A program made the translations under genes and the position numbers. This document shows, piece after piece, positions 43,069 through 54,337 of a stretch of DNA of 64,000 bases (its first letter is position 1; each line of letters opens with the position of its first letter). Source of the DNA: Locusta migratoria (taxonomy: Eukaryota; Arthropoda; Insecta; Orthoptera; Acrididae); assembly GCA_026315105.1 (NCBI GenBank), contig CM048744.1, positions 351,913,168 through 351,977,167 on the forward strand. The letters run 5' to 3'. The notes below the pieces were generated by a model. The model was given only the letters and a program-made list of their open reading frames with translations, was not told where the DNA came from and did not search any database.

Positions 43069-43795
43069 ACACAAATGCGTAGCTGTGCGTTAGTCTCGTT
43101 AAAATTCAGAAATCGGCTGGTCGATTTGAATAATTGTTGTTTTTGTTGGTTCGCTTTAAAAAAGAGCTGCCGTGCAAAAGGAATAAAAAGAAGTTATAAA
43201 AAAGCTGAAAATAATAAGACGTCTAAAAACCTGGCGCCTATTATCCCCTCGAAACAGTCGTTAGAAACGGTATATTATGCCAACACGCAAATTTTAATAC
43301 AAAAATCATATTCTTAATATAATGAATACGATGTCTGATAGATGTGGCTTGGTGAGTTAGGTCAACGTTGTTTCAGTGTCGGTATAGGAAATCCGACCAA
43401 CTGCCCAGTGCCTGAAGTACGAGAAATAGCAATGCTCCTTAAATCTTGCCGTCGTAGGCAGCCCGCTACGCATCTGCCAACACTGCGACCTCGCCTTCTG
43501 CAAATCTTGTGGGACAGAGAGAACATTTCTATACCGTCTTCGTTTGTTTTATTAACATTTCTGTAATCATGCTGTCTCAGATTTGAGATGGCGATAGTCA
43601 CGGGAACTAGTAACTCCATACAGGAAGAAAATAGAAACCAATGGTTATGAAGCCGAAAAAAAGTGAGTGAAATTACTTGATAAACGTCATCCGAGCAGAC
43701 ATTGTCTTTTCTTTCGTATACATCCGAAAGACGACAAACCAACTATTAAGACCAAGACGGCCAGCCATCCTATAATTGAAGATGCATACGTCTGA
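43069..43795. other. Unassigned sequence
   Basis: No domain or repeat recognised. The ORFs at 43342-43742 on both strands look like chance. Confidence 0.45.
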
Positions 43796-43799
43796 ATAT

Positions 43800-43925
43800 T
43801 TGGGCGTGATGGGAGGCGTACTAGCTTTGTCCGAGCAGTTGTTGTGACCGCTGTGTCCAAATGGCGTAGTGGAGGCGCAACTACCAAGTAAGATGGAGAA
43901 ACGAGGTTGAATACCGGTCAAACAC
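43800..43925 (+). repeat. Single tRNA-like unit related to 32.9 kb
   Basis: gatgggaggcgtactag, gctgtgtccaaatggcgtag and gaggttgaataccggtc align with the right arm at 32897-33010 (gacgggaggcgtgctt, actgtgtccccagtggtgtag, cggattcgaataccggc). Only one arm is present. Confidence 0.65.
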
Positions 43926-44274
43926 AAATTTTTAACTGTCTCGATCGATGTAATCCAATACCCTTTGGCATCTTCTGTCTTTAATAACTTTGCGTCTTAA
44001 ATATTTTCTTTATTTTCGTCATCAAGATTTCGCTGCACATTAATTTAACAGTTGGTTCAGTGTATTACTCTGAAAATTGAGTGTCCACTTAATGTTGGAA
44101 GTCTAACTTAGGCCTACTTCAATTAAACATATAATCTCTTTCTGCGTTGCCACTTTTAAACTTAATCATCTTGATGTTGACGCCCTATTCAACCGGGTCA
44201 GCTTTATAAATATTTCTTAATTTTGAGGATCTGCCTTCAGCAAAACACTGGTTTTTATTTTCATACCAATACTT

Positions 44275-44304
44275 GTTTCGCTACACTTGTAGCACCTTCA
44301 GTGG
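44275..44304 (-). ncRNA. Degenerate hammerhead-like motif
   Basis: The minus strand reads ccactgaaggtgctac, aagt, gtagcgaaac. The GCTAC/GTAGC stem and GAAAC are intact but the CUGAUGA box is eroded (CTGAAGG). It is probably a Penelope-like 3' relic and inactive. The surrounding 43930-44470 shows nothing else. Confidence 0.35.
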
Positions 44305-44477
44305 TTTTTTTATTGCTTTAAATTGAACATCAGAAAATATTTTAGTTTGTACAGGTCAGTGGCGAATCCAGGAGTTTGATCTTGGGGTAGCTGAGCTCAC
44401 AGAAATTTTCAGGCATCGTACCTCAAACTGTAGCGAGGAAACATCTTTAAAACGTCTATGGACACATGTGCTCTCCC

Positions 44478-45128
44478 ACCCTATGCTGGTGAGCTCGGGC
44501 TAGTGGACTTTCGCGCAAAGTGTGCCGCGCTATTCATACGACGCACTAACGCGGTGTTACACAAAGGGCCCGGCAGTCCAACAGCCATAGTTTTCCGCCT
44601 TCTACCGCAGCCCCGGTCCAGAACAATGACATCCCCTTCTTTTTGAACTTCATCCGGCATTATTACTTGAACTCCAGTTACGTTATGGATGATGACTTCC
44701 ACCGCAAGAGCAGCCGTGACCTCCTCTGTGCACTCCGAGGTACGCCGGCTCCCAATAAATGGGAATCGTGCCTGCCTCACCTCAATTGGAAAAACATCTG
44801 GACCAATATCCACTCAGATGTCTCACCTGTCGACATCCGATCAACGTGGTATCAAGTTGTGAACCGCATCGTGGCGACTAATTCCAAACGGCACTCCATC
44901 CGTTGACGCCTACCGGTAACTCGTGTGACGTGTGCCGTGGAGGATACGCTTTAACATCGTTTTGAGTGTCGCAAGCAGCATCACGTTTGAGATCTCGCCC
45001 ACGATATGTTAAGGTTGATCAACAGGGTCGCTGTGCTTACGATCACTGCTGCCGACGCCATAACACCCGAATGGAAACCCTTCCCTACAATGAAACATAA
45101 CGCGACGGTCTGGATATTCGGACGGACT
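44478..45128 (+). pseudogene. LINE (R1-like) C-terminal segment
   Basis: Frame a reads YAGELGLVDFRAKCAALFIR to about 44646. Frame b (44643-44906) reads FIRHYYLNSSYVMDDDF, NWKNIWTNIHSDVSPVDIRS, TWYQVVNRIVATNSKRHSIR. A further shifted frame ends ITPEWKPFPTMKHNATVWIF at about 45128. These are the C-terminal landmarks of R1/I-type LINE ORF2 (GLGLPD, STWY.V, T..R..RI, C-rich knuckle, A.VW). Multiple shifts: dead. Confidence 0.7.
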
Positions 45129-47285
45129 CCTTTTTGACCTGCAAGAAGACCTCAACTGTATCGTCCGTGGACCACTGCATCCTACAAGGATCAGCTACTT
45201 CCGTGGACAGACGGATGATGTCCTAGACATAGCACTTACCAAAGGAATTGATCCCAATGTGCAAGTACGCACAATTCACGATCTATCGTCCGACCACCTC
45301 CCCATGGTGGGAATCATAAGCCGAGGAGGAATTTACTCCCACCAATAAGTCGCACAGATGTTGACTGGAACCATTTCACGACATATCTGAATAACAATAT
45401 TCGTCCAAAATTGCCGATCGACTCAACAGCAGACATTGACGCAGCAGTAGAGATGTTGACTGCGAAGATCCAACAAGCCCATCGAAGAGCTGCGACCGTC
45501 ACAGTGCTGCCGGACCCACAGTTTGACGCATTCCCACGTCATCTCCAAGAATTGAAGACCGAATGGAATAGGGCGCGTAAAAGGTGGGATCCAGTAGCAG
45601 ACAGACTCGCGCGCGAATTACGCAAACGTGTGGTCGAATGGCATCAGGACACGTGGGAGACCACAATGAACCAGTTTGTGCTCCAAACTCGGGATGAATG
45701 GAAGCTAGTGAAGAGGCTGCGAAACCAAACACCTGTAAAACGAGCCATCAATGGACCGAATGGCCTCATATATGATGCGCTCCAACAAGCAGAACTCATT
45801 GCGGACTCCTACGCAAAGCAGATGGCAACTCCAGATCTTGACCAACAAGACATCCGTGAGCGACTTCGGGTAGATGATGTCATCCGAGAATTCGCTGAAC
45901 GGTTCAGACGAACACCTGTACGGGAGCAACCAGCTCCCACAACGCCGAGGGAGGTTGCTAAAACCATTAGGAATACCAACAACTCAGCGCCGGGGACCGA
46001 CAAAATCACCAATACCGGGCTTCGCCACCTACCACGGAAGACGTTCGTGCTGCTAACCCGCATCATTAATGGCTGCTTGCTGCAGGCGGCCGAATTACAA
46101 CTTTTTAGGATCACAGAGCATATCCGCCACCGCTTCTACCGACGCCAATCTACAGTCGGCGTCTTTTTTGATATTGAAAAGGCGTATGACAAAGTGTGAC
46201 GAGATGATCTGATCGCTAAACTCTATTATCAGACCCCACTCCCGGATTCCTATATAAAAATCGTGGATAGTTTCCTACAGGGGAGGAACTTCTACGTAAC
46301 AGTGGACGGAAAACGATCATCGGTGAAGACTCCAGAGGCAGGAATTCCACAAGGGTCGGTAATATCGTCCCTGCTGCTCAACCTGTACATGAATGACCTA
46401 CCGACGATCCCATTGGTTACCTGCAGCCTGTATGCGGACGACACAGCTTTTATCACATCTGGCCGCAACACTGATCAGGTACTCGCCAGAGCACAACAGG
46501 AGATGATGCCATGGAAGAATGGGCACTATTTAACAAGATCTCCATCAACCCAACGAAGACTGCAGCCGTGTTCTTCACCAAACAGTCTGCCGATTCTCCG
46601 CTTCCCATTGAGGGTCATGGGGCAGCCGATCCTGTCGTCGACTTCTACAAAATATTTGGGAATAGCGTTAGACAAGTCCTTGACCTTCACCTTGCACGCC
46701 CAACAACGCAAAAAGGACACGCTGAAGATGGTGATCCCATTATTCACGAGTAAAAACCTCAACGCGAAGACGAAATACCAGCTTTATCGGTCGACGGTGC
46801 AACCAAAGCTCCTCTGCGGCTGTGCAGCATGGGGTGTCACTTGTGATACAAATATCAAGTCCCTCCAACAGATACAAAATAGATGCCTCCGATGGACATT
46901 AGGAGCGCCCAGATGGACGAGAAATTAATGCTACACAACAAGAGCACTATCTGAAGGATAAGATTGAAGACTATGCCACCAAACTATTCGCCAAGGTCGA
47001 CTTACTTCGGGATGAAGTACAGCAACTCCGCCTGGTGGGGACAATACGGCCGCAACGTTGGCATAAATATAAGGTACCCCGCTCACTAGAACGCTGGAAC
47101 CCACCTTGAAAATAAACGCAACAAACAACACACCATCGGTCTCCGAAACACAATGAATGAATAACATGTCACATAAAGCCTACACGCCACCACCTGAGAA
47201 ATGCAATAAGTCATCCCCATTGAGGAACTAAGGACCCAAAGTGCGCCCCAGTTTCCTCTCAAGGTGCAAATAAATAATAAATAAA
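45129..47285 (+). pseudogene. Jockey LINE: endonuclease end and RT, internally deleted
   Basis: Starts within the APE endonuclease (GPLHPTRISYFRGQTDDVLD, then DLSSDHLPMVG with the SDH motif). The linker and RT follow in 45411-46199 (TPREVAKTIRNTNNSAPGTD, VGVFFDIEKAYDKV, TGA), then 46204-46530 (GIPQGSVISSLLLNLYMNDL, CSLYADDTAF with intact YADD) and shifted frames (STKYLGIALDKSLTF, YRSTVQPKLLCGCAAWGV). The RT blocks with NYRPISLL and QFGFR are missing between IINGCLLQ and FRITEHIRHRF, so roughly 80 codons were lost near 46085. The frame closes near WNPP (47109); an A/T-rich tail ends near 47285. Confidence 0.8.
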
Positions 47286-47357
47286 GCGGCATCCCTATGC
47301 TTACCTTTCACACACCAAGAAAAAACTCCCAAAGGGAGTCAGTCTTGCGGCACCACG
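47286..47357. other. Unassigned spacer
   Basis: Short gap before a SINE head fragment. Confidence 0.5.
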
Positions 47358-47415
47358 TGACAAAAGAACCGTGACTGGCGCGCCGCAGTCTCCTCGGCCA
47401 CCGCGGCCGGCCGTT
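47358..47415 (-). repeat. SINE-A head fragment
   Basis: Only the 5' half of the tRNA head on the minus strand (ccgtgactggcgcgccgcag, ggccaccgcggccggc). Confidence 0.75.
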
Positions 47416-48033
47416 GGATTCTTTTCCGAAGATCGACGGGTAATAGCGACAGGACGCGTAGCAGAATTAAAAATCACGCGTTTGCCTTCCGCTGATGAGT
47501 CATTTAGAGGTAAGCGTCTGCCTGCTAGATTACATAGTTCAGTTCTACAAAATTTCTGCTTTGAAGTATTCTGCACTCTGCAATATCTGACTAATAAATT
47601 CCATAATGCCAAGATATAGAGATAACTATAAACTTAAAGGCAGAAATTATCCACAAACTGTTGCTTTTGGTTTGCGTGATATCGTTAGCGGCTCAAGCAG
47701 CAACCGCATGAAGCAGCTAGGTGAGGGAACTTCCCTCTCCACCTGCACACGCAGACCACGCCGCTCAGCCGTCACTGGGAGCGGATGAACTAAAAGAGCG
47801 AACTAGTTCGCGGCAGAGTCTCGAACTAAAGTGAGCGCTCCCGATCCCAAACTATTACGGGCAAGTCTAGTTGGTGGGGTTCAGGCGAGCGCGCGACTGC
47901 GGCGGTGTCGCAGGCGACGGGCTGCTGTGGCCCGTCGCTCGTGCGCGGGGCCCTTCAGAAGTGTCGGTGTCACCGGAAGGTCGTGAGCCGCGAGGCTCGC
48001 CGTTTTAAGGCTGCCTGGCTGTTCCGGGGCGAG
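47416..48033. other. Unassigned sequence
   Basis: Contains gcgaactagttcgcg at about 47800, a palindromic word also at about 51131. Otherwise unrecognised; GC-rich at 47880-48030. Confidence 0.4.
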
Positions 48034-48813
48034 CACATCTACATCTACATAGATACTATGCAAATCACATTTAAGTGCCTGGCAGAGGGTTTATTAACCA
48101 CCTTCATAACTTTTCTCTACCGTTCCATTCTCTAATAGCGCGCGGGAAGAAAGAACATCTAAATCGTTCCGTTTTCGATCTGATTTCTCTTATTTTATTG
48201 GGATGGTCATGTCTCCCTAAGTAGGTGGGTGCTAGCAAAATATTTTCGTATTCAGAACTAAAAGTCGGTGATTGAAACTTCGCAAACAGATGACGCCGCA
48301 ACGAATAACGTCTTTCTTTTAATGATTTCCACCCCAATTCGTGCAACATTTCCGTGACGCTTCCCCCCCCCCCCCCCGTAACGTGATAAAACAAAACGAG
48401 CTGCCCTTCTCTGAACCTTCTCAATATCTTCCGTCAGTCCCACCTGGTGAGGGTCCCACAAGGGGCAACAGTACTCCAAGAGAGGACGCACAAGTGTGAT
48501 GTAGGCAGTCTCTTTGGTGGAGCTGGTGCATCGTCTAAGCGTTCTGCCAATGAAACGTAACCTTTGGTTCGCCTTCCCCACAATATTTTCCATGTGTTCT
48601 CTCCAGTCAAAGTTGTTCGTAATTGTAACTCCTAGGTATTTGGTAGAATTTACGACCTTAAGGTTTGACTGATTTATCGCGTAATTGTAGTTCAGCGGAT
48701 TTCTTTTAGTGGTCATGTGTATTACTTCACACTTTTCTTTATTTAGTGTCAATTGCCAATTTTCGCACCAAGTAGAAATTTTGGCTAAATCGCTTTGCAG
48801 TTGCTTTTGATCC
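48034..48813 (-). pseudogene. CR1-like LINE, C-terminal half and 3' end
   Basis: The minus-strand frame has LAKISTWCENWQLTLNKEKC, VVNSTKYLGVTITNNFDWRE, VGKANQRLRFIGRTLRRCTS, LLEYCCPLWDPHQVGLTEDI and RRAARFVLSRYGG. A run of about 15 G (plus-strand C at about 48363-48377) then shifts the frame, and the protein resumes as SVTEMLHELGWKSLKERRYS to FFPRAIREWNGREKL*. The 3' end is (TGTAGA)n, plus-strand acatctacatctacat at 48035. The RT core lies upstream and is missing. Confidence 0.9.
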
Positions 48814-49399
48814 GACACTGTCGGCGCGGTGGTTGTACTGGAGCTCCGCACGCCCCGGCCACAGAATAGGGAGCATACAGAAGGGCAAGCTGGGGGCGGC
48901 GCCTTTGATCTGTATGTTACCAAGCGTTGCGTTCCACGCCATATTGAAAAGCAGTAAACGCCGAACTATACCCACTTGGTACTTTGGCTGGAAATTGACT
49001 TTTTACGAACTGCAGCTAATCTCTCCGACTTTTACGAAAGGAAACGGCTTTCATCTATTTTGCGCTATCTTCTTGCACCTAGTTGTAATCAAACGAAAAA
49101 AAGGGCTAAATTTTAATACAACTACGAAAATGTACAGTGGAATAGATGATCGTTTTATTTGGTGCTTATCTCTAGAAAAATTCCAAATAACGCGGAGTTG
49201 TGTGTAGGAAATTAGATATAAACAAGAAAGTGACTTTACAACTGCCAGGTTTTATTTGACACGAATAAATTCGCACAAAATATTGAGTCCGTCTTAGCAG
49301 TACAACGTGATTACACAGAACTAATGACGTCTGGGCATATATAAAAATTGTATTTGCTTTAGGCGTATCATTAATTTACTGATCGGAGAAGGGCATATA
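48814..49399. other. Unassigned sequence
   Basis: No domain or repeat recognised. Confidence 0.5.
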
Positions 49400-49535
49400 G
49401 AGGAAACTGTCAACCAGATAGCAGGAACAGCATAAAATAATTATTCCCCTTAATATATTTGTATGAGTATCCGAAGAGCATTCGTTGCCAACATTAGCAC
49501 ACTACGCCTCCAATGCCGTAAGTAAAATTTTACCT
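49400..49535 (-). repeat. Diverged arm of the 59-kb foldback
   Basis: ctgtcaaccagatagcagga, attcgttgccaacat and gtaagtaaaattttacc line up in order with the right arm at 59898-60050 (ccgtcaaccataaagcagga, tatcgttgccaacag, gtaaaattttacccc). A second arm was not found nearby. Confidence 0.5.
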
Positions 49536-49772
49536 GGCTGCTTACGCACTATTCATTGTCATTCATTTTATATTATTTCCTTCAACGTTAAACGTATAAA
49601 ATATAAATGTACTTCAACATTTCGATGCTGTTGAACTGCTGCAGGAACAGCAACAGCAAAAGCGAGAGTTATCGTCACGAGAAGAAGAAAGGCTACTTTT
49701 AATAATTATGCTCCCATTACTCTCATTCGTAACTTTGACTACACATGTAGCGACGTTCACTTTCTGCTCTGC

Positions 49773-49934
49773 ATCTTTTGGGAAGGTGAAGAAATTTATA
49801 TCCTTATTTGTATTAGAATTATTGCGGCAATTAGGTGCTGAACACCATCGGCCGCCTTTTCTTTTATTGCTGCTCGTAATAAAAACGGAACAGCTCCAAC
49901 TACTGACACACAGTTCTTTGTTTTCACTGCACAA
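49773..49934 (-). other. THAP-like zinc-finger N-terminal frame
   Basis: The minus-strand frame from the ATG at 49934 reads KGGRWCSAPNCRNNSNTNKD then INFFTFPKDAEQK. The spacing CSAPxC ... FFxFPKD is the start of a THAP domain, a C2CH DNA-binding zinc finger found in host regulators and P-element transposases. The later C and H ligands and the AVPTIF-type end are not visible. The gtgaac after EQK (about 49781) could be a splice donor, so this might be a first coding exon. Alternatively it is a fragment of a P-like element. Confidence 0.45.
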
Positions 49935-49981
49935 AATACTTGTTTACTTTTAAGCGATTCAGGCTGTTAAAATACAGAATT

Positions 49982-50183
49982 GCCGGCCGCGGTGGCCGAG
50001 GGGACTGAAGCACTTCAGTCACGGTCAGCACGGCCACTACGGTCGGGGGTTCGAATCCCCCCTCGGGCATGGATATTTGTGCCGTCCTAGTTCGTAAGTA
50101 GTTCATAAGTAGTTTGTAAGTTTAGGGACTGATGACCCCGTAGTTAAGTCCCTTAAGCTTAACAAACTTTTGAACATTTGAAC
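49982..50183 (+). repeat. SINE-A with 13-bp TSD
   Basis: Full-length plus-strand copy. The flanks aaaatacagaatt at 49969-49981 and 50184-50196 are identical. Confidence 0.95.
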
Positions 50184-50196
50184 AAAATACAGAATT

Positions 50197-50866
50197 AAGA
50201 AACAAAGACGGCGCAGTACCACGCCACAGAGTAGGCAGTGACCAAGCGTTCACTGCTTTTCAAGATGGCCGATTCCGCGCATGCGCAGTAAATTTTGCAG
50301 CAGGGGTTTCCTTTCTGTATACTCCTTATTCTGTGGCCCGGCTGCAGTAGGCGGCCAGTGACCTCGCGCCGTGAGAACTCGGTCGCCGCTCCGCGTCAGC
50401 TGAGCCGCCCACGCGACGCCGCACAGCGGAAGGTCTCTGCCGGCTGCACTACCGCCCCCACTCACTGCTGGAAATGGCGAAATTTATCTAGAGAAGCCCA
50501 AGCAAGAAGAGCTACTGCCTATCGACTTTTTGGCTTTTGCTACCGCTACTAAAAAGAGCTCTTTTTTATGACAGCTTTTTTACATAATGGATCAGTGTTG
50601 CCAAAGCGTGTGCTATTTCCCGTATTTTTGGGCAATTTGACATCAAACACTTAGGCAAATAAACCAGTTATTTACACGAATGGGTGATACAATGGTATTC
50701 AGCTACTTTGCATACAGAGAACTCGTAGTACTTTATTTTTAAAATAGATTTCTTGTGGCAGTGAACTATGAAACTACAGCTGAGCTGCATCTCAGTTCGA
50801 AATGACGGTAACTGCCAGAAGGGAATCACGCGATTCTGCGCGCTCTCGCGCCTTTTCCCTGTTACC
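50197..50866. other. Unassigned sequence
   Basis: GC-rich at 50330-50470, with the segment ccgcccccactcactgctgg that recurs at 51570. No coding motif. Confidence 0.45.
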
Positions 50867-51066
50867 AAAAATGTTCAAATGTTTGTAGAACTTATGGGAC
50901 TTAACTACGGTGTCATCAGTCCCTAAGCTTACAAACTACTTACGAACTAGCTAAGACTGACGGCACAAATATCCATGCCCGAGGGGGGGGGGTTCGAACC
51001 CCCGACCGTAGTGGCCGTGCAGACCGTGATTGAAGCGCCTCAGGCCCCTCGGCCACCGTGGCCGGC
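50867..51066 (-). repeat. SINE-A, full length, G-run in head
   Basis: Minus-strand copy. The B box flank has an expanded run (gagggggggggttcgaaccc). No convincing TSD. Confidence 0.9.
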
Positions 51067-51803
51067 GTCGCTGTTCCCCGTCAGTCTTCGGAAAAGGAGC
51101 GGACGAACTAAGAGGCGAGGGATCTGCGAACTAGTTCGCGTAGTTCGCCTGTGGGACCGCTCTTCCGAACTAGTTCGTTCGCGAACTACACAAGATTACA
51201 CAGCACACGACGAACTTGTCCAGCAATTTCGATGACGATTTTGAACTCCACTGTGTCGGCAAATTCTGAAATGCAAAAGAGTCTCCTATGTTTAGTAGCA
51301 CTCGCACCTTGATCTATGCCTCCTCGCTAATAAGAATGTTAAAAAAAATGATTAACTAAAAAACGGGAATTGTAATTAAACACCATAAAACAGCACATCA
51401 AATATTTCGATATAAAACATTTTTCTGCGTAACTGCCACACAGTTGCAGATGACAGTCAGGGAGGACGCACACAGATGATATTGGAAAACTTCAACGTAT
51501 GAAAAAGGAGGTGTATTACGAGTGACGTTAGAATATTCGGTGCAAATATAAAAACTTGCCACCTGCCGACTGCACTACCGCCCCCACTCACTGCTGGAAA
51601 TTTATCTAGAGAAGACGAAGCAAGAAGAGTTACTGCCTGTCGACTTTCCACTCATCTGCCGATCTGCTGTCCTTGGACCGTAAAGGCGTCGGATTCTTCT
51701 CTTTGCAGGTGTTTCCTCGTCTTACTTTTCTGATTACGTGTCTGAAGTCGAATAGTTACAATATTAACTAATTTTTGTTTATATTTACAGAAATTAGTTA
51801 ATG
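51067..51803. other. Unassigned, with gaactagttcgcg repeats
   Basis: cgaactagttcgcg and cgaactagttcgttcgcgaac at 51125-51190 are palindromic words also seen near 47800. A segment at 51555-51640 (cgactgcaccgcccccactcactgctgg-like, with tttatctagagaag) repeats 50448-50500. Possibly an unclassified DNA element. Confidence 0.35.
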
Positions 51804-51815
51804 TTGTAACTATTG

Positions 51816-52093
51816 AAACTTCTTGGCAGATTAAAATTGTGTGTCGGAACCGGGACTCGAACCTGGGACCTTTGCTTTTCGCGGGCGAGCGCACTACCGA
51901 CTGTGCTATCCCCACACGACTCACGATGCCGCCTCACAACTTTACTTCCGCCAGTACCTCGCCTCCTACTTTCCAAACTTCACAGAAGCTCTCCTCCGAA
52001 CCATGCAAGACTAGCACTCCTGGAAGAAAGGATATGGTGGAGACATGGCTTAGTCACAGCCTAAGGGATGTTTCCAGAATGAATGTTTAATTC
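51816..52093 (-). repeat. SINE-D, near full length, 12-bp TSD
   Basis: The minus strand begins with the 5' region (cttaggctgtgactaagcca, tcctttcttccaggagtgct) and includes the tRNA-like module with B box around gtcccaggttcgagtcccgg. It ends ctgccaagaagtttc. The flanks ttgtaactattg at 51804-51815 and 52094-52105 are identical. Confidence 0.9.
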
Positions 52094-52105
52094 TTGTAAC
52101 TATTG

Positions 52106-52356
52106 TTGTTGGGGTTAGACGATACCGTGACAACTTGAAGGGATGGGGTTTCAAGGCAGAAGACACTTCCTATGACTGTGGAGAACAACAAACCACAAGC
52201 CATATGCTCCAGTGCCCTTTGGTCCCTACATTCTACACAAAGACTGATCTCCTGCAAACCACTCCATACGCCTTGGAGGTTGCGAAGTATTGGGCACATA
52301 TAATTAAAATTGTACCTATTTATCAATTTATGATATGTATGGCTACTCGAGAATAA
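52106..52356 (+). pseudogene. LINE ORF2 C-terminus
   Basis: The frame reads GVRRYRDNLKGWGFKAEDTS, YDCGEQQTTSHMLQCPLVPT and YALEVAKYWAHI, then stops at 52356. The C-x-C-G...T-x-H-x-L-x-C-P arrangement is the C-terminal zinc knuckle of Jockey/I-type LINEs. The rest of the element is absent. Confidence 0.75.
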
Positions 52357-53667
52357 ATAATAAAAACTAATTTTTGTTAGGTAATCAGACGTTTAAAGCA
52401 ATTGTGTATATGGGAATTTCATCCTTTACTGAATGGAAGGCTTTACTACTAGGAGCTAACATTCTGCAGGAAAGTACGCAGCTTTATTTGTGTGTACCCG
52501 TAACTTCCACATTCGCATAATTTTCAACTGCAGTTTGATATTTAACCGTTTATTTGGCACACACAGAAATCACGGGAAGAAAAAGTATTATGTTACTTAA
52601 ATTAAATGTGTAGGGCCCTGGGAAAAGATTTATACGATTTTTTTTTTCAAAATATAGTTTTTCGATTGTAAGTAATATTGCCCAATAATTTCGCATGGTT
52701 GTACAGTATCGATACTACAGTGTTGTTCTTGTGACTGTAGAAATTATTGTATTTTGGACTATATCATGTGAAACCCGTGAAAACAAGTCCTTTTTGTTGC
52801 AAAGTTCAGAACAATCCCATGATTTTTTTCACTTTTAATCAAGTATCCCTGAATACAAAACTTGCAAATTCGTTTTGGCCCATAATCTGCCAATTGACAA
52901 CATATTCTCTTAACTGTCATACCGTACATCATTGACGGGTACAGGAGATGCTGTTTCATTCTTCTTTTGGACTTGTTGCCCATTTTGTAGTGGTCTACCA
53001 AGCCTCCTCTTCCTAATAAATGTAAGTTCATTTTCAGTCACTCATATATGAACTCAACAGTTTTCCATAATAAACGAACTTCAAGGCTTCCTCTTTCCCT
53101 TTTATAAGCAGTTTTCCATGTATATAAAAAGATATATCGTCAAAGTTGAAGCAAACATGTACGTCGGTAACTTATACTTGGAGTGTCCGCCAAAGATTCA
53201 GTTTATTTTCGCAAAAGACAACTAAACACCATTTTATTAGAGAGCTTAAATGTTAGTTTCAAGCACTGTTTCCCATCCAAACACGAAACTTGAAACATGT
53301 TTCAGAAAACCACGCGCAATTTTGATGTTGCTTGAGAGCAAGATTGCCGAATAAAGGGTTAAGACACATCGCATGTGGAAGTTTGACGCCAACAATAGAA
53401 GACCAGTCGCCAGTTTAGAACGCCAGCCCGTTCCGTTCTTTTGACATAGGTCCATGTACAATTTGCGTATATGAGTGTTGTTGTATATTTAATAAGAGGA
53501 AGGAAAGGAATGAGTAGCTACACTACTAAGGCATTGAAATACCACGTGTATTCAGAAAATTAGTTTTCCCATTTTCTAAAGCAAAGGCAACATAGTTAAA
53601 TGAAAAAACTTCATTGGCAACGGGTACAGAAATATTTTGCATATTTTTCGACAGTCACCTAAATAAG
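52357..53667. other. 1.3 kb unassigned AT-rich sequence
   Basis: No frame with a domain, no repeat, no inverted repeat seen. Confidence 0.55.
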
Positions 53668-53900
53668 TGACAAGGAGACCACATGGGTATCGGATTTCAG
53701 AATTTCTTCATATTTGTGGTACGTGAAGCACAGAACTTAAATAACAATCAGCCAAAGCCATTCCACGCTGCTCTCAAAAATTCTCGAGAAAATCGACTTG
53801 GAAGTTTTGCAAAGACACGAAAGTACGAATAACTAAAACAATTGCTGTGTCTGTCGCTGTAGCTCAGGTGGTAGCGTCCTGGCCTCACAACCATAACTTA
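53668..53900 (+). repeat. tRNA-anchored repeat F, copy 1
   Basis: acaaggagaccac, tatcggatttcagaatttctt, tcaaataacaatca-like and ctctcaaaaattctc words match copy 2 at 62945-63195 in the same order. Both end in ctgtcgctgtagctcagg with a tRNA-like D arm and anticodon side. Here the T arm is lost after caaccata. Confidence 0.75.
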
Positions 53901-54122
53901 TTTCAAGGAAAAACATTACTAAAACGTTTCACCATAACAGTGTGATAACCCATTCCATTACTTCCGTTAATGACAGAAGAATATAAGTTACGATTGCGTT
54001 GTATTGTCCACAACTTTTTTCGCCAGAGGAGATACAGCTAGCACTTAAATTGCGTGCTGGCAACTGTGTTAAAGCGTTATTATTAACTGAATCCTTCCTG
54101 AACGCCAACCGACTTTATCAGT

Positions 54123-54328
54123 TAAAAAAGTTCAAATGTACGTAATTCTATGGGACTTCACTGCTTGGGTATTAGTCCCTAGCTTACAAAGTACTGAAAC
54201 TAAGTTTAACTAACCTAAGAACAAGACACCCACCTCCATGTCCGTGGGATGATTCGAACCTCCGACGAGGGAGGCCTCGCGATCCCCAATGTGGCGCCCC
54301 AGACCGCTCGGCTACTCCCGCGCGGCCG
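54123..54328 (-). repeat. SINE-B with 9-bp TSD
   Basis: Minus-strand full-length copy (head ends ctcccgcgcggcc). The flanks tttatcagt at 54114-54122 and 54329-54337 are identical. Confidence 0.9.
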
Positions 54329-54337
54329 TTTATCAGT

